Notes: generated from the sequence alone by a model not told the origin. 64,000 bases of DNA from Spongilla lacustris (GCA_949361645.1 OX442416.1:13501540-13565539), one strand, 5' to 3'; positions 51,353 to 63,779 are shown, counted from the stretch's first letter. A program made the numbers and translations.

Positions 51353-51749
51353 AAAACACACACAGTGAATTATAAATACTCCAGAGTCACACCAAAGCAA
51401 TGACACTTCTGTCAGTGCAAACATTGGCAAGGATGCCCCAGTTATCAAGACAGTGGCTGGGGTAGCCTCATATGGGGTGTGCAAAAGCAGCCATACCCTC
51501 CAACTGTGCACAGCAACATAAGTATATGTTGTTCTGTGAGTGCATTACTCCTTTGCAACCCTAATGTATGTCAGAACTTCAAGTGTGTGCGTGTACACAT
51601 GTATGTGTCTTAGTGTGTGTATGTGTGTTTACGTGTGTGTTAGGGTACTGTTTAGGGAGCTAAACAGAGTTTAATGGAGCTCTGGTAACTCTCTATCAGC
51701 ATTTGTGGGCAGAGGCAATGCGGTTACATAGGCTCATGGTCTTAGGCGG

Positions 51750-52321
51750 ATGGGAGCCTCATCCTCCCTATTGTTACCATTTGTGCACCATGGCCGGCTT
51801 ATGAGACTATATGCACACATGGGCAGCCTCCCAGCAGTCCACTGGTGCTTCAGGAGAGCTTGTCTGTTTGCATCACCCACCCTCCACCCCTGCATCACCT
51901 TTGTATCCTTTCTGTGTATTTCTTACTTACTGCCATCATGCCCATTCATATTTCCTACCGGGCTTGACCTTCTAACTCAGGGACCCAAGCCTGGGCCAGC
52001 GTCCTGGCTTGCATGGTACGCAGGTCACCCAGATGGTGCCAGTGCCACCATCTGGTGCTTGTCTCCCCAAGTCGCCCCCCACATGACGCATGGCTTGGCC
52101 ACAGCGACTCCCAACTGGTGATTTGCGTCACTCACGGGAGCTCCCCACGGCCAACAGGTCGAGGTTGGCAGGGTCACAGCTCAGAGGGGTTCTCGCTCTG
52201 GCCCCCTATTCTCGCCAATCAGTCAACTGAGTTGTGTTGGACAGAAGCAATTGTAGCTGAGGAGCTAGGGGCTGGGTGCATACACCTACTTAGCCTGGAG
52301 AAGTTACTAGGCTTGGTAATT
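51750..52321 (+). other. GC-rich island with overlapping open frames
   Basis: Base composition rises sharply here, and two overlapping plus-strand frames (51750-52121, 52013-52321+) stay open. Neither shows a domain, splice context or conserved copy in the window. The island is bounded by TG-rich repeats. Confidence 0.3.
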
Positions 52322-52324
52322 AAT

Positions 52325-52640
52325 GTGTTAGTGTGTGTGTTAGTGTGTGTATGTGTGTACACATGTGCGTATGTGTGTACACGTGTGCATGTGTGTACAC
52401 ATGTGTATGTGTGTACACGTGTGTATGTGTGTACACATGTGTGTATGTGTGTACACATGTGTGTATGTGTGTACACGTGTATGTGTGTTAGTGTGTGTAT
52501 GTGTGTACACATGTGTATGTGTTAGTGTGTGTATGTGTGATGCTTGTGTGTGTATGTGTGTACACATTGTGTGTTAGTGTGTGTGTATGTGAGTGTAAAC
52601 ATGTGCGTGCCTGTGTGTGTGCGTATGATGAGTGTGATGT
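52325..52640. repeat. GTGTGTACACATGTGTATGT minisatellite
   Basis: Irregular 18-22-bp units alternating GTGTGTACAC and ATGTGTAT produce the cysteine/valine-rich frames on one strand and the threonine/histidine-rich ones on the other. Confidence 0.92.
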
Positions 52641-52914
52641 GGTTTAGTAGGTGATGGAGTTGGTGTTAGGGTGAGTAGGAATGTTAAATACTAAACCATC
52701 TGGTCATGTGTCAAGCAGAGATCCTGCATGCTTGATATAGAACCAGTGTGAGTCTAGAATATGCACACCTTGATCTGAGACCCTGACAAGGTCATTATGG
52801 AAGGGCCCAAAAACATGTATATGTTGTGTACACATGTATACATATACATATGAATACATACATGCATATACAACTCATGAACCAAATGCACACATACATG
52901 TTCACACTGACAAA

Positions 52915-52936
52915 CACGCACACACACACACTCGCG

Positions 52937-53015
<79 letters not shown>

Positions 53016-53020
53016 ACAGA
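52915..53020. repeat. (CA)n with a CGCGCG core
   Basis: A CACACA run interrupted by CTCGCGCGCGCGCG at about 52932, a Z-DNA-prone alternating purine-pyrimidine stretch. Confidence 0.93.
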
Positions 53021-53806
53021 AACACACGCAGCATGTAGCCTGACCCTTGGCGTCTACTACTTACGATCAGATCAGAAAAGCTAGGTTAGTACTAGTATGC
53101 ATATTAGACAACCACTAATTATTTATACTGTATAGCAAAACTGCATTGGCTTACCTTGCAGTGGTGAGTCCATCCCACGCGACGTCTACACAACTTGCGG
53201 CTTTTTGGCTGCACACAGGAACTGTATAGATGATTCAGGTTCAAATGTGCGCAATTCATCGCTAGAGCTCTATTTTTTCTAGCACGTGTGAACGTACATT
53301 TTTATAGCCATACCTCCGACCAACCAGATACGCTATCCCTCTGCGATTTCTTTGTTTGGAACGTCGGAACGCGTAGGCATCTTTTAGAATTAGTAGCCTA
53401 CTGCTATTATTAATAATAGCTACATGTATATATATATTAAATTTGTGTGCAACGAATTACGCCCTCGGATCGGTAGAATGTAATTAGCATTAGTTATACA
53501 CAGTTATACAAAATGTGTATAACAACTGTGGTTTTTTGATTAGCACACACTGCTATTATACACAGTTATACACAATTATACGCAATGTGTATAACAAGTA
53601 CTGTATAACTACTTGTATAACAATGTTATACAGGCGAGTATAACAACCCTTTTTACACAGTGCAATGCAATGTAGTCTGCGTGTAATATTCACAGAAAAT
53701 CTGACAGTTTGGCAGCTATGTGTCGAAGGTTTCATCATCTGCCGATCTTCCCCGCTGATCTTGGTACGAAGAGCTAGCATGCAAATCATACCAGTACACA
53801 ATTAAG

Positions 53807-54168
53807 TAGCCTCGTCCCCAGGCCCTGTTTTATTAAAGTTACGGGGGGAAAAACAGGGCCTGGTAGACACTGCCAGGGTCGAAGCGCGCATGCGCTAGTT
53901 TGTGGGGTAACCGTAATTTCCTTTTGGAAACCATTCCGTATACTCGTCTGATTTCGCGATGGCGTATGCTGCTCGCCTGGTTTCGACACGATAAACAATA
54001 AGCCACCGCTTCTCGGAACTCAAGAGAATACGCCATCGCGAAATCAGACGAGTATACGGAATGGTTTCCAAAAGGAAATTACGGTTACCCCACAAACTAG
54101 CGCATGCGCGCCAGGCCCTGTTTTTCCCCCCCGTAACTTTAATAAAACAGGGCCTGGGGACGAGGCTA
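53807..54168. mobile_element. Mutator-type palindromic MITE with perfect 9-bp target duplication
   Basis: TAGCCTCGTCCCCAGGCCCT at the left is mirrored by AGGGCCTGGGGACGAGGCTA at the right. The inverted arms extend about 150 bp each to a centre near 53985. The nonamer ACAATTAAG stands immediately outside both ends (53798-53806, 54169-54177). Nine-base duplications and long TIRs are typical of Mutator-like elements. Internal open frames are palindrome shadows. Confidence 0.92.
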
Positions 54169-54351
54169 ACAATTAAGGTTCAATTCCTGCATGGCCGGCG
54201 CCATGGCTGCATTACAATGAAGGTCAGGATATCGATGCTGCATGCATCTATTGTGCACCACTGATCTGTTGTCAGAATGAAAGTCGAAGCGAGATGTAAC
54301 TGCAAAATGAGATCCATCATTTGTAAGCTATCATAAAGTTTCTAGATATAT

Positions 54352-54387
54352 CAGAGGCGTCCCCATAGGGGGGGCATTTGGGGCAGA

Positions 54388-54420
<33 letters not shown>

Positions 54421-54826
54421 ACGCTTAATGGCGCCCCCCCCCCCCCCCCCCTGCTTTATGGCGCCCATCCCCCCCCCCCCCCCCACCCAACACACACACA
54501 GTGACACGCGCAAACGCATGCACGCGTACGCCTCGTCAATTAATTAAGCACATTTGTTTCGTGTGAAGTTCCCGCCCGTATGACATCATTGATAAATTAA
54601 TACGTATACATGCATGTAAGCTTACCGTATTACGTTGGTTTCGAATATAATGTCGAACACGAAGCGAAAACTGAGTGGGGCTGAGAATCGAAAATACAAG
54701 TTGCAACGTCAACTGCATTCAAGCGCGCAATCTGTTCCATCGATTAAGTCATTTTTTGCACCGTCGAGCTCGAGCGTCTGCGAGCCTGCTATGAATGATT
54801 TCTCTGCGTCACCAGGTCAACCATGA
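54352..54826 (+). mobile_element. 5' end of a hAT element with transposase N-terminus
   Basis: CAGAGGCGTCCCCATAGGGG is a hAT-like terminus followed by C runs (54391-54416, 54436-54452, 54469-54484). An ATG at 54650 opens MSNTKRKLSGAENRKYKLQR, then SIKSFFAPSS, to a stop at 54826. The KRKLSGAENRK ... SFF layout resembles the N-terminus of hAT-type transposases and ZMYM/TTF-finger proteins. The rest of the transposase is missing. The fold-back element at 54946 follows within 120 bp. Confidence 0.55.
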
Positions 54827-54945
54827 GCGTGCATACCCAAAGGAAGATAATCATATTCCCTTGTTCTATTCACAAAGATAATTCTTCATGTACCACCTTC
54901 TGTTCGTTCGTCTGAGAAACTGGCTAAGGTCCTCTATGACCTGTA

Positions 54946-56772
54946 CAGTGGAAATCGTGATACTTGTCGTTAAAATTTTTTGGGTGTGTTTTAATGTTAG
55001 CTTGATTTTTTAACATTAACTGTATGCAGTATTGAAAATCTGACAACACAGTGTTGTTGACCAAACATTTGCAAACAAGTACCGGAAATACGTAGTGTCA
55101 CGTGACTAACACGTCTGTTTGTTTTTGTTTATAAGTGTCCCAGTCCAAAAAACGGATTTGTAGCATATTTCTCAGCTCTGAGGCAGCAGATCAACACTAA
55201 ATTTGGTATGTAAGAGAAAAACAAACCTGCCAAACGTTTGGCCGAGTCATATTTCAAACCCGGGAAATACTTTGTGTGTTTTCATGGGAGACACGTTTGT
55301 TTAGGTCGAAAAGCGTTTAACATGCTGCTTTGCACAGTGGGCATTATACGCGACAGTACATCGATTTGTATACCGAGGGATGGCTATTGAACCATAGACA
55401 CCTATGTTTACAACGTAACAGTTAATTTTACCGTCAAAATTCTGCTTGCAAACGTTGAATCTTAAAAAACACGCCATTTTCGAGTGAATCTCATTACGTT
55501 ATTGTAACAATTTCATAATATTAATTAAAGTTTCGATGGTGTGGCTGAAGACGGGAGCGGTTTCAATTGCGAAAACGGTTCTTCTAAGAACCAAACATCA
55601 ACTAGCGAAAAAAAGCGGCGAGCAAGTAAAGAGGCAAGTCATGTGTGGGTACCTTTGAAGCGAAGAAAGGCTCCGAGGGGTAATCCCGAAGCTGCCGCTT
55701 CGAAGCGATAGTCGCGGTCAGCAAAGCAGGTTCCTCAAAAAGCAGGACGAATGCTACTATCGCAGAGAGTGCAGCCAAGGAATTGGAGTCCCTCGCTGTA
55801 CACATGCCAAATGTCTCCCATAGTGATGCAAGAGCGTTTGCATTACGAATGTACTACATAGAGGTGTCCAACGAAATGTCTCTCACTGATGCCCAAACAA
55901 ATGTGAGTCACATGTTCCAGAACTATCGGACGCATTTGGTATGTGTACAGCGAGGGACTCCAATTCTTTGGCTGCACTCTCTGCGATAGTAGCATACGTC
56001 CTTCTGCTCTTTGAGGAACTTGCTTCGCTGACCGACTACCGCTTCAAAGCGGTAGCTTCGGGATTACCCCTCCGAGCCTTCCTTCGCTTCAACGATGCCC
56101 AAGCATGATTTGCCTCTTTACTAGTTCGCCACTTTTGTACGCTGGTTGATGCTTGGTTCTCGTTCCCATCTTCAGCCATAATACAAAACCTTTAATTAAT
56201 TGCCAATAACGTCATAATTGTAATGAGATTCACTCGAAAATGGCGTGTTTTCTAAGCTTCAAAGTTTGCAAGCAGAATTTTGACGGTAAAATTAACTGTT
56301 ACGCTGTAAACATAGGTGTCTATGGTGCAATAACCATCCCTCGGTATAAAAATCGATGTACTGTCGTGTATAACGCCCACTGTGCAAAGCAGCATGCTAA
56401 ACGCTTTTCGACCTAAACAAACGTGTCTCCCATGAAAACACACAAAGTATTTCCCGGGTTTGAAATATGACTCGGCCAAACGTTTGGCAGGTTTGTTTTT
56501 CTCTTATATACCAAATTTAGTGTTGATCTGCTGCCTCAGAGCTGAGAAATATGCTACAGATCCGTTTTTTGGACTGGGACACTTATAAACAAAAACAAAC
56601 AGACGTGTTAGTCACGTGACACTTACTTATTTCCGGTACTTGTTTGCAAATGTTTGGTCAACAACACTGTGTTGTCAGATTTTCAATACTGCATACAGTT
56701 AATGTTAAAAAATCAAGCTAACATTAAAACACACCCAAAAAATTTTAACGACAAGTATCACGATTTCCACTG
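54946..56772. mobile_element. 1.8-kb fold-back Tc1/mariner- or pogo-type element
   Basis: CAGTGGAAATCGTGATACTT at the left is mirrored at the right, and TA flanks both ends (54944-54945, 56773-56774), the target duplication of the Tc1/mariner/pogo superfamily. The arms are about 860 bp long with only scattered differences; the hinge is about 55807-55935. The arms contain a Lys/Arg/Ser-rich frame on both strands (AEDGNENQASTSVQKWRTSK on the minus strand) with a shared TAG, continuing across the hinge on the plus strand as DARAFALRMYYIEVSNEMSL. No DDE core is present, so the element is non-autonomous. Confidence 0.88.
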
Positions 56773-58333
56773 TAGACGGCTTACTTCGTTAGCACTTATG
56801 AATATTCATTACTCACATCCAGTAATATAAACTATGACACAGCTGAGATATTTCTCAAGATGCACCCAAGAAGAATAGAACTATTTATAGAGCTCAAGTA
56901 ACATGCGCTCTAGTCCCGCGTATATCTTATACATGTATATATGTTACGGCCCGATTTGAATCCGTGACCCGATTTAAATCCGGTCAACCCGATTTAAAGC
57001 GGGTCGGGAGTTAAAATCCGGTCGACCGGATTTTCATCATATACATGTATGTGGCTGAAATCGTTGGTGTCAAGTGACACAATTGTCAATGCAACACAGT
57101 GTTTATTGAAGCTACAGTATTGCACACCATGTGATTGGAGGCAGGAAAGAATTTATCCAAGTGCTTCACTGTACTCCAATACTAGTAACGATCATTTGGT
57201 AGGTACTTGAACATTTTTTTCAAATTGCATCAAATGCAGCGATTTTAATATCAAATGAAAGAGGAAAATATGTGCATTAAAAAGATACCTTATTTGTATT
57301 TATAGGTGCACTATTTCATAAGTTGCGGCATTTCAAACACACATTTTGGCATGTACGCGGTGTGATGCGAGAGGGAAGAAAAAATTTTGACGGTTTGACT
57401 TTTTTTGCTACAGTTGTTGCAAAACAAATAGTTATTAAGCCAAACATTACTATCATATATTGAGTACACATTTCTAATTACTAAAATATAGTAGGTTCGT
57501 TGATCTGTAGATCACCAGTAATACAGTGTACTACAAATTCAATCAATATTATTTTAACGTCTTCTCCTTATTCCTCCGTTTCTTCGTATTTCCAATAGAT
57601 AACTGTAACTTTAGGTGTTATTGACTTTCTGAAGTATTTTACTGACATTGATAACATGGCCTTTGTCCTGCTGGCTACCAAACCACAAGTGTTCACACTG
57701 AGTAGAATCCATTTTCAGAAGTACTATCCATCATCTGGTCATCAGTTAGGTCTGAAAACTCTACAGACAACTCAGATTTGCCTTCTGTGCAATGCTGTTT
57801 AACTTCTTTTGTAGTGTTTTTTGGAATGTAGCTTGGCAGCATATTCTTCATGTGTTTCTATACCTTAATAAATTTACAATATTGTCTTGCTCATCTTCAG
57901 TTTTGTTAGAAAGCTAATTAAGAGGTTTTGATAATTTTACTTGTAACTTTCCCATGCAAAAATCCTATTGTAATGATAGGTGCCTTAAGCAGGCTATGAG
58001 ATTGTCAGCCAGCCCAAGAACCTGCTTAGCAAACATTTTATGTGCCGATGCTGATAATGTTTTAGCAGCGATGGCTGGAGGAATGTTGGCTTAGCTACCT
58101 TCAATATAATATTACACTTTCAATTGATGCTAGCTCAATAATATCTACAACAACCTTATAGCAATATACATGTATATCAGCCATGCAAGATTCTTTTTCT
58201 GAAACACTAAGTACAGCACTTCGCAGACTGTGCAATACATGTACTTAATTTGAATCTTCATCTAAAACACATCATTGTTCAAGTCAAATACCATGCATGC
58301 AGTTGAGGGCAGTTTCTTAAAAAAGATACAAAT

Positions 58334-58615
58334 TTGGCAAGCAGGTCTAAGACTTATCATATGGGATGCTATCACGATCTTTTGATTTGCAAACACTCAG
58401 TTGTCAGTTGTATCCATGGACCAGTTACCAATTTACCTATAATACCATGCAAGCTAGTGCTTGCATTATTTCTTAGATCCTTTTGCTATGCCGCTGATCA
58501 TAAACTATCTGCTAGTTATTTAAGAACAGCTCTGATAGTGTGGCAAACACTGCAAGTTTATACATTCAAGACAGTAATGCAACATACTGTATTGTTTTTC
58601 TCCCATCTTTACTAG
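58334..58615 (+). CDS. unrecognised 93-codon frame in TE2
   Basis: Open frame without a plain ATG start (reads ASRSKTYHMGCYHDLLICKH ...). It is repeated exactly at 17215-17496 on the minus strand because of the block duplication. I see no domain and consider coding unlikely. Confidence 0.12.
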   Translation: MASRSKTYHMGCYHDLLICKHSVVSCIHGPVTNLPIIPCKLVLALFLRSFCYAADHKLSASYLRTALIVWQTLQVYTFKTVMQHTVLFFSHLY

Positions 58616-60009
58616 TAATGCATTTTCATTGGTTCATCTCTTTCTACTAATTGACTTCATTCTGATAGAAGTAAATCAGTCATTAGTTGCTTCAGCTTAT
58701 GATTCTGTTCATTTCTGTGCAAAAGAATTTGAAGCCTTTGTTTAACTACTCTCTTTGATATTGACATCTGCTTCAGTAATAATAGTGTACAATCCATGTA
58801 CTTGCACATAATCATGTATATGTACTTAGATAACACATTGCTGGGTCCTGCTTGAGCAGCTAGGAGAAAGATCTACAACAGTAGATATGTGTGTTGTGTC
58901 AATAATAGAGGGTTGCATAGGCGAGCGAATTGTTCACCTAGGAGTTGGATAATATAGTATCCCAATTAAATGTTACTGAGATTCTTCTTCAATGTAGCCA
59001 TTGCTGTTATGAAGTCTGAATTGAGATCCTTTGTATTGCATTCACATTGATTCTATTTCCTGAATCAAGAAGTGCAACCATTTTGGCTGTTTGGGTGGTG
59101 TTTGTGTTTGTCAAATTGAAATGTATGTACATTACCAATCCTTTAGCCCTTATCATTGATTGACACGTTTTATGGTATTTTTTTCACTGATGTCATTCTA
59201 GAAAATATCAATACACTTCTTCAAATCAGCTGCAACCTTTATCTTAATATAAAATACAATTTAAAATGCAATTTGGTAACCAAATCTTAAACCTATTCCA
59301 TCGAGCTCTCATGTGCACTATATGGGTCTGGGGACCAGACCATCAATAAACAACCCTTGCGCATCATCCAAGAGTTAAGAAAAATTAATGCCTTATCTTC
59401 TAGTGCTCAAGCAACATGTAACTGAAGTCAAAATTTCTGCCTCTCAAAGGATTAGGTGCTTTTTAATTAGAATCGCTCGACATAGAACCTTAGCGGTTGA
59501 AAGAACGATGCTGCTTTTTGTTAAAGCATAAATTCAAATGCAGAAAACACTTCTTAAAGCATGTTGGTCCTTTCAGATAATAAGGGTGCACCTGACGCCA
59601 GTATCAAACGAATAGACACACCCCATCGTATGACCCCTTGCGCATCAACCAAAGTTGATACCATTTTAAAGGCAGCTGGATTATGACCCTATTCCTAAGT
59701 GGTGAAAACGTATTTTTCCCTGCCTCTTAACATATGAAGAAAATGTTCAATGTCTAAAAAGTACCTATTTTTCAATGTGCGTAGGTAACTAGACGAGGAA
59801 AATACGATCTGTTTCAACAGTATCAATTCATAGTACACTTACTCAACTACCATAGGAACACAGCTGAGTTCATAATTGCAGAGAAACAAACACAAACAAG
59901 CTTTTTTTTTCCCGCACGGTGCACACCTTCAATAGACAATTCCAGTCACAATTTTCATCGCGTTATTAGATCATCATTTTTTGGTACGCGTACGTTAAAT
60001 ATATAAGTA

Positions 60010-60452
60010 CCTAACAATATCAACCATAATTGCTATCCCATGTTTAAGGTGTATGACAGCATGATGCCTCTCAGTACAAAGCAGCAGATCTGTTCGATTC
60101 TTATGACAACCGAACATCGTATAAGCGTAGAATTCATTGCTGTTGATAGGCAACATAATTCAGACGATAGTGGTCTTTTCGCGTTGGCCTTTGCCACTGC
60201 TCTTTGTGCTGCATGGGGAAGACCCCCAGTACATGTACTTGCACTTCAACACTGAAGGTATATCCACGCGGGACCATTTATATAAAACAGTGTTTAGAAA
60301 ATGGTGTAAAACAAGTTATACAACCCTTTCCTTCTGAAATGCTGAAAAGAAGGAGAGCGCGTAGAGATTCAAGTATTTTGCACGTGTTGGAGTGTGTTAA
60401 ATGTGGAGGAATACTCTGCCGTACGCGCATCAAGGTTAAGGAGTCCAATTAG
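60010..60452 (+). pseudogene. C48/Ulp1-like cysteine peptidase relic within TE2
   Basis: Frame one reads NINHNCYPMFKVYDSMM, then LSTKQQICSIL and SDDSGLFALAFATALC, the layout of C48/Ulp1-like domains carried by invertebrate transposon proteins (VYDSM ... QxN..DCGLFAIAFA). The expected Cys after Asp is Ser (AGT), so catalysis would be lost. Similarity then passes to frame two (GEDPQYMYLHFN and STRDHLY) and to frame three (IKQCLENGVKQVIQPFPSEM, then RRRARRDSS), which indicates two frameshifts near 60200 and 60285. C48 enzymes cleave SUMO-like proteins; in transposons their role is unclear. The minus-strand twin is at 15378-15820. Confidence 0.6.
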
Positions 60453-61009
60453 ATTGGAATGGAAGACTATAGCATAACGTGGCTATGCGACTCGTACATG
60501 TGTACATCTATTAGCCTCTACGCATTTGAATGTAAATGCTGTAAGCAGTGTTGTCTCAATTTGGATGATGAATTTTCCCTTTCATTACAAAACACCAAGT
60601 GTGTACTAACCCAATGATAATTATCAAAACGGTCAGGCTGTGCACTATCCTCGAAAGAAACTTAGCGGGTCAAAACACCGACCAAATTCAAATCGGGTCG
60701 AGATAAGTGTAATGCCAAAAACCGGGTCAACCGGCTTTAAATCCGGTCAACCGGTTTTGAATCGGGTCAACCCGCGTTATATCGGGTCAACCCGATTTAA
60801 ATCGGGTCACGGATTCAAATCGGGCCGTAATATATACATGTAAGAGTTAAAGCATATGCATTTTTGCAATCGATATATATAGCTATTGAAAAGCTGCTAT
60901 TGCGCTATCAAATCGACGTGCGTTTTACAGCTGCCATGTTAAATAGTGGCATTGTGTGAATTCTGTTCAGGCTCAGCTAAATTGCAGCTTACCTGCCGCT
61001 ATAGTAATC

Positions 61010-61420
61010 ATTAATCCTCATTAACTGCCAGCAGTTTTGTTTCTGCATATTTACAACCATCTTATACAGACTCAGTTTGACTGAAATAGAGAATGAGTTT
61101 ATAAATATAGCACTTTGATCACATAATTGCATTCAAGCCTACACTACAGTTTAGTTACTGAAAGTGATCAAATTTCGTATGGCTTTTGAACATAAAAATC
61201 GCACGAATTGCAAAGCTTCTGGGGCTCCGCCCCAGAACCCGATGGGGGAACTTGCAGCGCTCCCCCATACCCCCTGGCTGGGCGGGAGGGGGCCATGCCC
61301 CCTCCCGCACCCACCCCCTCTGTGCCCCTCCCATTTCTGTTACGTGATGCTTTTTAACTTTCAGTATGTATTAAAAAATAGTTGTACACTATACCTACGT
61401 TGTCAGATTTGCATTTGAGC
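61010..61420 (+). repeat. dispersed repeat R1, copy in B2
   Basis: Mirror of 14410-14820: CATATTTACAACCATCTTAT, then the GC-rich hairpin GGGGCTCCGCCCCAGAACCC. Confidence 0.8.
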
Positions 61421-62133
61421 TTATTTTTATTGAAATAAATTCAAATGTTGTAAATAAAAGTACCAAAAAATGATTGTTCCAAGTGTGATGGTTTCCACGG
61501 GTGTGTATACAACACTCTACCACGGGTGTGCATACAACACTCGAAGATAAACTGCAAAAAAATGAAGCACTAGAAGACTATAGTTAGAGGCAGGGTTTGA
61601 GGCTAATTATTTTTTGAATGAAGTAAGTATCAGTCTAATATGCTAAGGTGTGTGCATTATGTGTACGGTGTGAAGTGTTATCTGCACTGTACAAAGTAAA
61701 GGGGGGGGGGGGGGGGGGGTGTATAGGTAGCACTCCAAAAAGCGGAGAGACACAGACACTTCAACGTATCTTGAGTGCTCTTTCGCCCTATCTTTTGGAT
61801 TGTAGCGTCCACTCCGCGTTCAGAGTGCTACGAATTAACTCAATGCAGTACTAGTGTAGACATGCACACATATACATCGTCTGGCAATGCACACATGTAT
61901 ACACTTTCATATAGAAGTTCCAACGATGAACAGGCCTCTATATGTATAGTCTTCGCTGGCAAACATGCTGTATAGAGATAGAATGCACATATAATTTAAT
62001 ACCAGTATACATATACACATGTACAATATCTGGCATGCAACCAATTCCCCTCTCCTCACAGTGGCTCACACACATTACATACACACATGGTCAAAGGCTC
62101 CCTAGATACTTTTCCACAGGTACCACTTGTATT

Positions 62134-62139
<6 letters not shown>

Positions 62140-62204
<65 letters not shown>

Positions 62205-62209
62205 CACAT

Positions 62210-62304
<95 letters not shown>

Positions 62305-62634
62305 CACATGCACACACACATATACTTATTCACCGGTACATAAAGTGTAACATGCAAACAATTCCCCTCTACCCTATGCACACACACATGTATCACGCAA
62401 CAAATTTGTACACACAAGTGCGCACACACACACACCGTAACCAATCCCCCTCACACATACTTATTCACACGTGTACACACATACACAACACACACTCACA
62501 CACAAATACACACACGTGTTAACACGCACAACACACACACACACAAACACACGTGTTAACACACACACACACACATACACACACTCATCCATCACATCCG
62601 GTATGTGCGCACTTGTGTGATACACGTATGTGTG

Positions 62635-62680
<46 letters not shown>
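62140..62680. repeat. (CA)n tracts in B2
   Basis: Mirror image of the TG tracts at 13152-13690. Confidence 0.95.
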
Positions 62681-63402
62681 TATGACACATACTTATTAAC
62701 AGTTCCTTTACCCATGCATGCACATGTACATACATACATCCCTTCTCTCCACGCACATGTACTTGTGTACGCACACATACTTACATAAAGTTTCCCCTCT
62801 CCCTACACACATGTACACACACATCACATCACCAGTACATACATGTAAACCCCTTACCATGGCTGTGGCTCCATCCACCTAGGGATCTGGAGGTACCACT
62901 CCTTCTGCCAGAACGTGGGTCCAAACATACCGTTTCAAGAGCTATTTGCCACACACCTTAGCGTGACACACATAGTCTCGTACCCAGACCCATGTTTTCA
63001 CAGCAGCGGATGGATGACATCACCGCTACGCGAAAAGTGGCAACTGCACTTACAACAAAGCGGTCGGGTTTAGTTGCCCGGTTACAACAAAGCGGTCGGG
63101 TTTAGTTGCCCGGTTCTGTTGCATGTTTATCTTGCCCTCTGAGGTAGGGCCTCCCAGATCTTAAAATTGGGCCATCGAGAGTACAACACAACGTCATGCA
63201 CAAATTATTAATGTAAGGCGGTAAATTCGGGCCAATCAAATTTTACACCAGCGTGCACGCGAAACACTCATATATACATGCAGCTGTTGGCAGCAGTTCA
63301 GTTTGCATGTGATTTCAGACAGTGCAGCACAATATGTTTCCAGCACGTACTCCAGTTCAAGCGAGTTCTTCTATACATGTACGTACCGTTGCTTGGTCGT
63401 CG

Positions 63403-63651
63403 TTAAAGGCTAGCTTCATTGCAGGTAATTGTAATAAGAGCATTCATGTAAGTTTCAATTGTTGCTGACCGCCAAAGTACAACTACTAGCGACGTAATTA
63501 AAATCGCTTCAGGACCAAGTAGCCACGGATTTGCTGGTAAGCCTCCGACCATTGGGATTCTCAAAAGAGAAAACCAAAAGATTTGTTCTTTATTCACAGT
63601 ATCGTGAAAGATCGAAATCGGATAGACAATCAAATGCAATTGGGTAAGCAT
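63403..63651 (-). CDS. unrecognised 82-codon ORF in B2
   Basis: Exact duplicate of the frame at 12182-12430; the same doubts apply. Confidence 0.15.
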   Translation of the reverse strand: MLTQLHLIVYPISIFHDTVNKEQIFWFSLLRIPMVGGLPANPWLLGPEAILITSLVVVLWRSATIETYMNALITITCNEASL

Positions 63652-63779
63652 GCAGCTGAGCTAGTACTAGTGTGTATAATCAACCAATTTGAAGTTATGA
63701 ATTAAAATTAAGAGTAGCTAGCTAGCTGTAGATCTAAAAATAAAAGCTGTCACACTCAACAGTGCTAAATATAGATCTG

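Larger units (their letters stand above)
47836..53662. mobile_element. TE3: 5.8-kb element with CACTG termini
   Basis: CACTGTGTAAAAAGGGTTG at 47836 is mirrored at 53662. Both ends carry many subterminal GTATAAC/GTTATAC repeats (47855-48070 and 53490-53640). CAA lies immediately outside both ends (47833-47835, 53663-53665), a possible 3-bp target duplication. CACTG/CACTA ends, a 3-bp duplication and subterminal repeats are hallmarks of the CACTA/EnSpm superfamily. The start CACTG-NN-TAAAAA is shared with TE1 at 11835. No CACTA transposase is recognised inside. The interior holds weak minus-strand exons, a palindromic repeat cluster and several microsatellites. Confidence 0.65.
56944..60830 (+). 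mobile_element. TE2: complete 3.9-kb TIR element with C48-like relic
   Basis: TTACGGCCCGATTTGAATCC at 56944 is mirrored at 60830, and both ends continue with GACCCGATTTAAATC-type ~20-bp subterminal units. The match between ends is near-perfect for about 37 bp and patchy beyond. Target-site duplication is unclear because both flanks are TATATA/CATG-rich. Inside lie a broken C48 peptidase-like region and otherwise AT-rich DNA with short frames. Long TIRs plus a Ulp1-type domain recall some Mutator-like elements, but no transposase is recognised. Confidence 0.75.

Noticed and set aside
51750..52525. A 170-residue protein across 52013-52525
   Set aside because: The second half is minisatellite translation and the first half overlaps another open frame in a GC-rich island.
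54170..54200. GGTTCAATTCC as a tRNA T-arm
   Set aside because: No acceptor stem or other arms can be drawn around it.
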